Shown here piece by piece: positions 14,548-21,009 of a DNA stretch of 21,009 nucleotides. The notes below the pieces were generated by a model. The model saw only the letters and a program-made list of their open reading frames with translations. It was not told where the DNA came from and ran no database searches. The stretch covers positions 1 to 21,009 of the forward strand of contig DIYS01000263.1 of assembly GCA_002429115.1 (NCBI GenBank). The letters run 5' to 3'. The position numbers and the translations under genes were made by a program. Each line of letters opens with the position of its first letter. Positions within the stretch are counted from its first letter, which is position 1. The stretch is from Saccharicrinis sp. UBA6048. GTDB taxonomy: Bacteria; Bacteroidota; Bacteroidia; Bacteroidales; Marinilabiliaceae.

Positions 14548-14600
14548 AGCTGAGTGCCAATCAGCTTGTAATTTGCAGGGGATAGTGCCAATATCCCCTG
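14548..14600. promoter_or_regulatory. Twin hairpins with the same loop between fecR and susC
   Basis: AGCTGA (14548-14553) pairs with TCAGCT (14561-14566), and CAGGGGATA (14576-14584) pairs perfectly with TATCCCCTG (14592-14600). Both loops are the same seven bases, GTGCCAA, read as TTGGCAC in the transcribed sense of susC. Neither hairpin is followed by T residues on the minus strand; the pyrimidine-rich run lies on the other side of the larger one. An RNA element in the susC leader or a paired protein-binding site fits better than a plain terminator. Confidence 0.55.
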
Positions 14601-14634
14601 TTTCTTTCACTTCTTTTTGTAGATTTCTGTTTCT

Positions 14635-15822
14635 TTAATTTATAGATTTAATTACAATATTATTTTCAAAAATTTCAAACTTAACTTTATTGGTTGCCTC
14701 CAATACTTCCAGCATTTCTTCAATTGAGTCGTAGCGGTTAGTGGATAAGGAAAATCGTTTAAATTTCATGCTTTCGTTCTGATAAAATACGTTAAGCTGA
14801 TACCAGCGTGCCATATCGTTCAGGATACTTTCAAGCTTAGAATTATTATATACAAATTTTCTATCTTTCCATGCTGCATAAATGCTAGCATTTACAGGTT
14901 CAACTGCTAACTCATCAGTACTATGACTGATTATAGCTTGCTCATCAGGAGATAATATAACACTTTTCTGATCAGTTTTCAAGGCCACGCTACCTTCAAT
15001 TAATGTAACGGCATCAGCTTCTTCATCTTTGTAGCAACGAACATTAAAGGCTGTACCTAATACTTCAACCTTTCTATTATCAAAATGCACATAAAATGGG
15101 CGGTTTTTATCTTTTGCCACTTCAAAGTAAACCTCTCCCTGAACATAGACTTCCCTTGTGTTTCCTAAAAAGCGCTCTGGATATCGTAGCTGAGAAGCGG
15201 CGTTTAACCACACCTTTGTTCCATCCTCTAAAGTAAGACTAAACTCTCGCCCTCGAGAAGTGATCATCGTATTATATCTTAATTCTTTATCCAACTTATT
15301 TTTGTTGGCAGTATAATCAGCCGCCAATGAGTCTAAGTCTATGGATGTTCCTGATTTACGAATATTAATCAGTGTGTCTGCATTTGCAACTTCCAAGGTA
15401 CTTCCATCATGCAAGGTCAAAACAGCTTTATTCTCACCTGGCTTTATTTCATAAACCTTAGCATAATCTTTGCGTTTACTGACATCATCTGTTAATTGAT
15501 ACACACTAATAAACAACACCAATGGAACCAAAACTGCAGCTGCATAAGTTACCCAGTTTTTAATGGTCCGCTTTGGGCGAATTTGTTGTTCAATATTATC
15601 CCACGCTTCTGATACTTTAAACTTATCTAACAAATTTGTCTGATCAATCAAATTCTGCTTTTCAGTAATCTCATTAAAGAGCTTTTTATTTCGTGGCGTT
15701 TCAAGCCACTTGTCGAGCATTACCCGCTCGGCATCATTAAGTGTTCCCTTAAGGAACCGGGTTATTAGATCAGATATATTTTTATTGTTGGTAAACATTT
15801 CTTTTTCCTTATTTGCAACCAT
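14635..15822 (-). CDS. FecR-family anti-sigma factor
   Basis: 395 residues. The N-terminal cytoplasmic part (1-85), which would bind the sigma factor, contains the FLKGTLNDAERVMLDKWL segment typical of this family. One transmembrane helix follows at about 90-109, then the periplasmic FecR domain (about 186-283, with SRGREFSLTLEDGTKVWLNAAS and GEVYFEVAKD) and the C-terminal DUF4974 domain (about 323-394), which contacts the STN domain of the transducer. It holds the ECF sigma factor inactive until the outer-membrane transporter signals. The start may be ATG 15822 or the in-frame ATG at residue 9 (15798), which has AAGGAAAAAG before it. The gene lies 307 nt from the sigma gene, further than usual for such pairs, so it may have its own promoter. 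Confidence 0.96.
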   Translation of the reverse strand: MVANKEKEMFTNNKNISDLITRFLKGTLNDAERVMLDKWLETPRNKKLFNEITEKQNLIDQTNLLDKFKVSEAWDNIEQQIRPKRTIKNWVTYAAAVLVPLVLFISVYQLTDDVSKRKDYAKVYEIKPGENKAVLTLHDGSTLEVANADTLINIRKSGTSIDLDSLAADYTANKNKLDKELRYNTMITSRGREFSLTLEDGTKVWLNAASQLRYPERFLGNTREVYVQGEVYFEVAKDKNRPFYVHFDNRKVEVLGTAFNVRCYKDEEADAVTLIEGSVALKTDQKSVILSPDEQAIISHSTDELAVEPVNASIYAAWKDRKFVYNNSKLESILNDMARWYQLNVFYQNESMKFKRFSLSTNRYDSIEEMLEVLEATNKVKFEIFENNIVIKSIN

Positions 15823-16129
15823 AACACCATGGGGTATAATGTGGGTGACACCTAAATTAACTTTTTTTTAACCTAAATTCACCTTAACCATATAAAATCC
15901 TGATAGCCTGCTATTTAGATAAGTTTATTTTTTAGAAAAAATTTGATAAAATGTTGTTTTTCAAATTTTGTAAGTCATAAGGTTAGCATTCATCAGGTAG
16001 GAAATCAGTATTCTTTTGAAGTTGAAAAATTGAGCGATCACTTCATATTTCTATGGATATGGCTATTGATTTACTACAAATTCTTTCCCTATTGCCTTCG
16101 GCAAGTTACTTTGTGCTCGAGGTCAAACG
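15823..16129. promoter_or_regulatory. Long sigma-fecR gap with phased direct repeats
   Basis: 307 nt without a credible gene. Near fecR, ACCTAAATTAAC (15850-15861) is repeated as ACCTAAATTCAC (15871-15882), 21 nt apart. TTAACT, TTAACC and TTCACC begin at 15857, 15868 and 15878, spaced 11 and 10 nt. The stretch 15868-15888, read on the minus strand, matches the shared TTAAC block of the thioredoxin and propeller genes in 17 of 21 positions, but in the opposite orientation relative to the gene. Close to the sigma gene, TTGCC-TTC-GGCAA (16092-16104) is a small hairpin without a T-tract. The rest is AT-rich with nothing I can name. Confidence 0.4.
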
Positions 16130-16705
16130 CTAGCCAATAAGAACAATTAATACCCAATGTAAGCCTCCAAGCTTTTCTCTGAGAATTTTGTAAGCACGTT
16201 TTTTAAGAGTTTTGACAGTGTTGACTGACACTTCTAATTCATCAGCAATTTCATTATTGGTCAAACCATTCATTGAGCCAATTACAACTTCGCGAGCCTG
16301 GGGCGACAGATCCTCTAAAGCCTTATGAACTTGGGCATATACCAATGCTTCTATTTCTCGTTCATCAGCATAATCCTGAGATTGCACTTCGGCCAGTTCT
16401 TCTTTATTACGGGCTTTAACTTTTTCATGACGAATAATGTTCAGACAACTATTCCGAACCGAGGTAAATAGAAAGCTTCTGAGATTGCTTTCCTGATCAT
16501 GATCTTGTCGGTTGTTCCACACTTTCAACATGATCTCCTGAACCACATCAGCACTTGCATCAGCATCTTCCAGATACTTGTATGCGAAGGCACACAAAGG
16601 TGTATAGAACTCCTCAAAAATGGTTCTAAAAGCCTTTCTGCTGCCATTATGCATTTTTTGTACTGCTTCTGTAATATAGCTCACGGGTAATGAATTATTC
16701 TTCAA
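16130..16705 (-). CDS. ECF sigma-70 factor (FecI-like, Bacteroidota expansion type)
   Basis: 191 residues, the usual length for this group. Region 2 is seen at about 25-95 (FRTIFEEFYTPLCAFAYKYL, DVVQEIMLKVW, LRSFLFTSVRNSCLNIIRH) and region 4 at about 125-178, with the helix-turn-helix LTNNEIADELEVSVNTVKTLKKRAYKILR-like segment. The C-terminus ends in the short hydrophobic tail (HWVLIVLIG) common in the Bacteroidota FecI-like family. It directs RNA polymerase to target promoters, presumably including those of the adjacent fecR-susCD genes, when freed by the FecR protein encoded downstream. Start ATG 16705 keeps the whole region 2; an in-frame ATG at residue 18 is less likely. No clear TAnnTTTG promoter was found upstream. 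Confidence 0.96.
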   Translation of the reverse strand: MKNNSLPVSYITEAVQKMHNGSRKAFRTIFEEFYTPLCAFAYKYLEDADASADVVQEIMLKVWNNRQDHDQESNLRSFLFTSVRNSCLNIIRHEKVKARNKEELAEVQSQDYADEREIEALVYAQVHKALEDLSPQAREVVIGSMNGLTNNEIADELEVSVNTVKTLKKRAYKILREKLGGLHWVLIVLIG

Positions 16706-17044
16706 AAGAAAGAAAATGTTTCGGCTTGTACAAATTAAATACCATGTGCAGCTGATTGACTTATAAATATTTAATCAAGTTTACTCACTAATTCACAACT
16801 TCTTAGTGTTAAAAAATGTAAACGTAAATCTATACAAGAATTGTTTCAAATTCCATAAAAATAATATTCAAGCTATAATGATAAACTATATAGAATGTTT
16901 AAAACCTCTTTTTGAATTTCAGCTTATCAATTTCTCTTCTTTTCCATTAGATTCTGTAATATGTATTGCTTGTTCAGTAATAGATATACGTGAACTTGAT
17001 GTATTGTGCATACTTTTGTATTATTAAATCAAAACACATTGATT
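16706..17044. other. Divergent intergenic region between sigma gene and SDR gene
   Basis: 339 nt between two divergently transcribed genes, strongly AT-rich. It should hold promoters for both directions. On the plus strand a TACTTTTG at 17011-17018 fits the Bacteroidota -7 consensus. On the minus strand TTAATTTG near 16731-16738 is one base from consensus before the sigma gene. A frame of 73 codons at 16806-17027 has no recognisable protein features. I see no repeat or RNA gene. Confidence 0.4.
17011..17018 (+). promoter_or_regulatory. Possible Bacteroidota -7 promoter element for the SDR operon
   Basis: TACTTTTG matches TAnnTTTG and ends 26 nt before the ATG at 17045. No TTTG-like -33 element was found at the usual spacing; a TTG at 16996-16998 is too close. 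Support is therefore limited. Confidence 0.4.
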
Positions 17045-17875
17045 ATGAATAAAGTAATATTAATCACCGGTGCTTCGGCAGGTATTGGAAAGGCAACCGC
17101 AAAACAATTAATCAGTGAAGGGCACATTGTATATTGTGCAGCCCGCCGAACACAAAATATGCAGGATTTAGTTGATATAGGTGGACATGCCATTAAAATG
17201 GATGTTACAAAATCAGATGATGTAAGAAACGGAGTTAAGAAAATTCTGGATGAACAAAAGCGTATCGACGCACTTGTTAATAACGCCGGATACTCTGTAT
17301 ATGGTGCAGTTGAAGATGTTAGTATGGAAGATGCCCGCCGTCAATTTGATGTCAATATTTTTGGCTTAGCTGAACTGACTCAATTAGTATTACCACAAAT
17401 GCGTCAACAAAATTCAGGACACATCATTAACATCAGTTCTATAGGTGGTAAAATATACTTTCCGCTGGGTGCATGGTATCATGCTACTAAACATGCGTTG
17501 GAAGGTTGGAGCGACTGTCTGCGACTGGAAACAAAAGACTTTGGAATCAAAGTATCCATTATCGAACCGGGCGCGATTCAAACGGAATTCGGTGATGTGA
17601 TGAACCAACCTATGCTTGATCGATCAAAAGGTGGCGTTTACGAAAAGATGGCACATGCTGTTATTAAAGCATCCTCTGGCGCTTATGACGGATCAGCCTC
17701 CACTTCTCCAGATATTATTGCACATACAATCTCAAAAGCAATTGCCAGTAAAAATCCGAAAACACGTTATGCAGCCGGAAAAATGGCTAAATTAACATTA
17801 TTTGCACGCAAGTGGCTTAGTGATAAAGCTTTTGATAATTTTGCACTAACACAAATAAGAAAAATGGCAAAATAA
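17045..17875 (+). CDS. Short-chain dehydrogenase/reductase (classical SDR)
   Basis: 276 residues from ATG 17045. The longer frame from an ATG at 17006 adds 13 residues that overlap a likely promoter element and precede the true Rossmann start MNKVILITGA, so it is not used. Motifs: cofactor-binding TGASAGIG at 8-15, NNAG at 79-82, catalytic Ser near 131-132 and YHATK with Tyr145 and Lys149. Basic residues at R34-R35 after the second strand suggest NADP(H) preference (inference). It is a cytoplasmic NAD(P)-dependent alcohol/carbonyl oxidoreductase of unknown substrate. It is first in a plus-strand group with a Rossmann-fold protein 60 nt downstream and an AraC regulator after that. Confidence 0.95.
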   Translation: MNKVILITGASAGIGKATAKQLISEGHIVYCAARRTQNMQDLVDIGGHAIKMDVTKSDDVRNGVKKILDEQKRIDALVNNAGYSVYGAVEDVSMEDARRQFDVNIFGLAELTQLVLPQMRQQNSGHIINISSIGGKIYFPLGAWYHATKHALEGWSDCLRLETKDFGIKVSIIEPGAIQTEFGDVMNQPMLDRSKGGVYEKMAHAVIKASSGAYDGSASTSPDIIAHTISKAIASKNPKTRYAAGKMAKLTLFARKWLSDKAFDNFALTQIRKMAK

Positions 17876-17935
17876 TCTGATCCTCAACTACCTAAGTAAA
17901 ATCAAAGCATTAATAAACCATTTTGACTATATAAA

Positions 17936-18601
17936 ATGAAGGTAATTATTACAGGGTCAACCGGCATGGTGGGAAAAGGAGCTCTTTTAGAGTGCCTTGA
18001 CAATAATATAATTGAGGAGGTTTTGGTTATCAATCGCCATTCCATTGGTATTAAGCATCCCAAACTAAATGAAATCATACATCGTGATTTAAAAGATTTA
18101 TCATCAATCAAACACCAGCTGGCCGGTTACGATGCCTGTTTCCATTGTATGGGAATCTCAGCACTTGGATTATGCGAAGCTGCTTATACCGAAATAACTT
18201 ATACTATGAGCCATGAGTTGGCCAATACACTTTTTGATTTAAATCCACAAATGGTGTTCATTTATATTTCAGGAGCAGGCACCGATAGTTCTGAGAAAGG
18301 CCGTTTAATGTGGGCACGCATTAAAGGGAAAACAGAAAACATGATTTTGAACAAAGGATTTAAAGATGCCTATGCTTTCAGACCTGGCGCTATTTTACCC
18401 GAAAAAGGAATAAGGTCACGAACTGGTTGGTATAATACCTTCTATGCTATTGCCCGCCCTTTCTTTCCTTTATTAAGAAAAATGAAATCGGTTACCACAA
18501 CCACAAAACTTGGTCGGGCGATGATCCACATTATTAATCATCCAACAGATCAAAAAGTACTTGAAAATACCGATATTAATCGACTTATTTCTAATGTTTA
18601 A
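17936..18601 (+). CDS. NAD(P)-binding Rossmann-fold protein (atypical SDR / epimerase-like)
   Basis: 221 residues. It begins directly with the Rossmann loop MKVIITGSTGMVGKG, matching the GxxGxxG pattern of NAD(P)H-binding atypical SDRs. Later segments, including HCMGIS near residue 70, FIYISGAGTD near 110 and a FRPGAILPEKG stretch near 150, are common in this group. The classical YxxxK catalytic pair is not obvious: a lysine-containing WARIKGKTE segment follows the SGAGT strand and may serve instead. It probably reduces or epimerises a small molecule, or only binds cofactor; the substrate is unknown. It ends 11 nt before the AraC gene, so the two are cotranscribed. Confidence 0.9.
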   Translation: MKVIITGSTGMVGKGALLECLDNNIIEEVLVINRHSIGIKHPKLNEIIHRDLKDLSSIKHQLAGYDACFHCMGISALGLCEAAYTEITYTMSHELANTLFDLNPQMVFIYISGAGTDSSEKGRLMWARIKGKTENMILNKGFKDAYAFRPGAILPEKGIRSRTGWYNTFYAIARPFFPLLRKMKSVTTTTKLGRAMIHIINHPTDQKVLENTDINRLISNV

Positions 18602-18612
18602 TTTGAAACGTC

Positions 18613-19521
18613 ATGAAAGATATCTTCCGCATTAATAGCATTTCTGAGATGCATGAACAACTTAATCTTGAGAAACCGATGCATCCATTGGTATCCATCT
18701 ACAAGCATGATAATATAAAACCAAATATAGAGCTGGCGGGTACTCCTATTTCGATAGATCTTTACCAGGTAATGTTTAAAATGTGCTCTCCCGGCACAAT
18801 AACCTATGGCCGAAACCACTACGATTATCAGGAAGGAACACTTATATTTATGGCTCCCGGACAAGTCGTTACCTATGACAATATTGAGGAAGTTGATATG
18901 ACTGGTGGGTGGTCGCTGAATTTTCACCCTGATTTAATACGCCGCTCAAACCTGGGCAAACACATCGATAACTACAGCTTCTTTTCATACGAGGTTACCG
19001 AAGCGCTGCATCTATCTGATCAGGAAAAAAAGACCATTGCAGAGATTCGTGATAAAATCATCCACGAATACAGTATGAATATTGACAAGCACAGCCAAAA
19101 GCTGATCGTTTCTAATATTGAGTTAATGCTGGACTATTGCACACGCTTTTACGACCGTCAGTTTTATACTCGCGAGAACCTTAATAAAGACATCATTTCA
19201 AAATTTGAAACGGTACTGAAGAATTACTACAACGCAGGTAAACCAATGGAAACAGGTGTACCTTCAGTTAAATATTGTGGTTCAGAATTGAATTTGTCGC
19301 CCAACTACCTGAGTGATTTACTTAAAAAAGAGACCGGACGAAATGCCCAGGAACACATTCATCATTTCATTGTTGACCGAGCTAAAACGACTTTGCTCAA
19401 TTCATCCGATTCTGTCAGCCAGATTGCGTATTCGTTGGGCTTTGAATACCCACAACACTTTAGTAAAGTCTTTAAGAAGAAAACCGGTATCAGTCCGGCC
19501 GAATACAGAAAGGTGAACTAA
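18613..19521 (+). CDS. AraC-family transcriptional regulator
   Basis: 302 residues. The N-terminal half (about 25-160) looks like a cupin-type ligand-sensing domain (GTITYGRNHYDYQEGTL, FMAPGQVVTYDN). The C-terminal 100 residues hold the two helix-turn-helix units of AraC proteins: LNLSPNYLSDLLKKETGRN and VSQIAYSLGFEYPQHFSKVF, ending in KKKTGISPAEYRK. It probably controls its own operon with the two Rossmann-fold enzymes in response to a small molecule (inference from context). Its stop codon lies 2 nt from the stop of the convergent histidine kinase gene, so any terminator must lie inside coding sequence. Confidence 0.95.
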   Translation: MKDIFRINSISEMHEQLNLEKPMHPLVSIYKHDNIKPNIELAGTPISIDLYQVMFKMCSPGTITYGRNHYDYQEGTLIFMAPGQVVTYDNIEEVDMTGGWSLNFHPDLIRRSNLGKHIDNYSFFSYEVTEALHLSDQEKKTIAEIRDKIIHEYSMNIDKHSQKLIVSNIELMLDYCTRFYDRQFYTRENLNKDIISKFETVLKNYYNAGKPMETGVPSVKYCGSELNLSPNYLSDLLKKETGRNAQEHIHHFIVDRAKTTLLNSSDSVSQIAYSLGFEYPQHFSKVFKKKTGISPAEYRKVN

Positions 19522-19523
19522 TA

Positions 19524-21009
19524 TTAAACCTTCTTGTTGAGCACACAACATACTTCAGTGCCTTTACCAACAGTACTGCTAACACGCATGTATCCGCCTA
19601 TGGTGCAAATCAACTCTTTACACAGAAACAAGCCCAGTCCTGTACTTGTTTCTCCATTTGTACCACTGGTAAACTTACCTATGCCCTGTTGTTCATTTAT
19701 AGCCTTTACCTGTTCAGATGACATCCCCATGCCATTATCCTGAACAGTTATGGTTAACCGATCGCCAGATTCAAACCATCTGATTGCAATGGTCTGTCCG
19801 TTGTTGCTAAATTTAATGGCATTACTTACCAGGTTGCGCATCAGTACTAAAAGAATGTTTTTATCACTTACCAATGTCAGATCATCGCCTTCGAAGCTTA
19901 GTGTTATGTTCTTTAATTTGCTTACTGATTGAAACCAATATGCAGTCTCCTCCATGATATTATTAATGGATATCTCCTGATAATCAAGCTTAAGATTTCC
20001 ATGTACTTTTTTAAACCACAACAATGTATTGTCGATAAAAGAAAGCATCATATTTGATGATTCACCAATGGCATGTACCATTTGCAAATCAGTATCATCC
20101 TTAATTGTTGGTGACATTTCCATTAACGACGACATACTTATGATACTGCTCAAAGGTGATTTTAAATCGTGGCTTAACACCGAAATCAGTTTGCTTTTGA
20201 CATTATTGGCATCCACCAAATCCTGGTTACTCAGCTTAAGCTGCAAATTGGTAGCAGCCAGCATATTCTTTTTCTGCCGATAATTTAAAAACACAATAAA
20301 GACAACAATAGCTATTACAGCTAACAGAACTGCAATTAAAACTATAATGAATGATGACTGCCTTTCATTTTTTAGTTCTGAAGCCAGAAGTTTACTTTTC
20401 GTTTTGTGCAACTCAGTTTCTTTTTCATGCTTCAATATCTCAAATGACTTTTGTAGAAAAGCCATTTCTTCAACCTTTTTGATATCATATATGCTATCCT
20501 GGATATGGTATGCTTTTGATGAATATTCATATGCATCCTGCCAGTTTTTAAATTGAGCTTCCTGTTCTGATAACAAAACTAACGCATCCAGCTTTCTATC
20601 AACCAAATTAAACCTATCTGATACTTCTCTTGCTGTATCAAGAAAGCTAACAGCTTTGGCTTCTTGTTTTACTGATTGGAAATATCTGGCATTAGCTATT
20701 AAATAACCTACATGCAATCTGGGGTATTTCTCAATATCACACTCTTTATGAGCTAAACTAAGGTAATAATTGGCTGAATCTGTCTGGTTAATATTCAGTA
20801 AGTAACCTGCTTTATTACAACGTGCTTCAGTCAATTGCTTGATATTACCAACGCTTTTGTAATATTTTATTGCGGCATTGATAAATATTAATGCAGAATC
20901 AGTATGATTCAGATCAGCATATGCAATAGCCTTATTGTTCATGATATTACCTAACATTGTATCATCGTAAACCTGTACTGCCAAAGTATATGCTTCATTA
21001 TAATATTTC
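19524..21009 (-). CDS. TPR-containing sensor histidine kinase, cut by the right edge
   Basis: The frame is open to position 21009, so the N-terminus is missing; 495 residues are present. Numbering from a TTG at 20984 (an internal codon, not a start): TPR-like repeats to about 165, a coiled stretch, one transmembrane helix at 212-234, a coiled linker, then the dimerisation domain with the phosphoacceptor His272 in LSHDLKSPLSS. The ATPase domain follows, with N-box N388 (RNLVSNAIKF), G1 DNGMGM (416-421) and G2 TGLGL (448-452). No receiver or output domain follows, so this is a classical kinase needing a separate response regulator, not seen here. The TPR part would lie in the periplasm. The stimulus is unknown, and nothing ties it to the SusCD locus. 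Confidence 0.95.
   Translation of the reverse strand, partial: KYYNEAYTLAVQVYDDTMLGNIMNNKAIAYADLNHTDSALIFINAAIKYYKSVGNIKQLTEARCNKAGYLLNINQTDSANYYLSLAHKECDIEKYPRLHVGYLIANARYFQSVKQEAKAVSFLDTAREVSDRFNLVDRKLDALVLLSEQEAQFKNWQDAYEYSSKAYHIQDSIYDIKKVEEMAFLQKSFEILKHEKETELHKTKSKLLASELKNERQSSFIIVLIAVLLAVIAIVVFIVFLNYRQKKNMLAATNLQLKLSNQDLVDANNVKSKLISVLSHDLKSPLSSIISMSSLMEMSPTIKDDTDLQMVHAIGESSNMMLSFIDNTLLWFKKVHGNLKLDYQEISINNIMEETAYWFQSVSKLKNITLSFEGDDLTLVSDKNILLVLMRNLVSNAIKFSNNGQTIAIRWFESGDRLTITVQDNGMGMSSEQVKAINEQQGIGKFTSGTNGETSTGLGLFLCKELICTIGGYMRVSSTVGKGTEVCCVLNKKV

Noticed and set aside
14571..14600. Sigma-54-like promoter (TGGCAC followed by CCTGCA on the minus strand) before susC
   Set aside because: The GG and GC doublets are 11 nt apart, not the required 10, and the sequence is better explained by the two perfect hairpins with a shared loop.
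15943..16140. 65-codon plus-strand frame in the sigma-fecR gap
   Set aside because: Aromatic-rich, low-complexity translation without family features; it runs into the end of the sigma gene on the other strand.
16806..17027. 73-codon plus-strand frame upstream of the SDR
   Set aside because: AT-rich composition, no recognisable motif, and it overlaps the likely promoter of the SDR gene.
17006..17044. Upstream ATG extending the SDR by 13 residues
   Set aside because: It overlaps the TACTTTTG promoter-like element, and the Rossmann motif starts right after the ATG at 17045.

Overview
The window looks like a chromosomal piece of a Bacteroidota genome, probably a Bacteroidales/Marinilabiliales-type marine relative; anything below phylum level is a guess. 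The reasons are a SusC/SusD outer-membrane pair, an ECF sigma factor with a FecR anti-sigma partner, lipoproteins of the DUF4369/TlpA type, start sites without Shine-Dalgarno sequences, and AT-rich DNA.

Layout. Positions 192-16705 are all transcribed on the minus strand, so they read from right to left. In transcription order they are: ECF sigma factor (16705-16130), FecR anti-sigma factor (15822-14635), SusC-type TonB-dependent transducer with an STN signalling domain (14519-10686), SusD-type lipoprotein (10674-9193), an intrinsic terminator, a DUF4369/TlpA-like lipoprotein with a CxxS active site (9111-8038), a cysteine-rich six-bladed beta-propeller lipoprotein (7770-6073), a terminator, a second copy of that propeller broken by a frameshift (5876-4259), two tandemly duplicated secreted thioredoxin-domain proteins (3975-2776 and 2575-1370), a MITE-like element (1198-1361) and an ABC transporter ATPase (1133-192). 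On the plus strand from 17045 lies a separate group of an SDR oxidoreductase, a Rossmann-fold NAD(P)-binding protein and an AraC-family regulator. It converges on a TPR-containing sensor histidine kinase (minus strand, 21009-19524) that is cut by the right edge.

How the genes may work together. Sigma, FecR and the STN-bearing SusC make a complete FecIRA-like cell-surface signalling relay: the transporter senses a ligand, FecR passes the signal through the inner membrane, and sigma is released. The loaded SusCD pair has no glycoside hydrolase or peptidase beside it. It is followed instead by envelope proteins with thioredoxin folds and by propellers with paired cysteines (two CC motifs and three single Cys shared by both copies). 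I infer a TonB-dependent uptake or envelope-maintenance locus tied to thiol redox or metal chemistry; the substrate cannot be read from the sequence.

Regulatory structure not explained by the genes: a 44-nt block with helically phased TTAAC boxes lies upstream of one thioredoxin gene and one propeller gene, and a related arrangement lies upstream of fecR. A GTTAAATAATCA element sits 11-13 nt before the start codon of three genes. Two hairpins with the same loop lie between fecR and susC. Also present are a 14-bp GC-rich tandem repeat and an 18-bp perfect inverted repeat.
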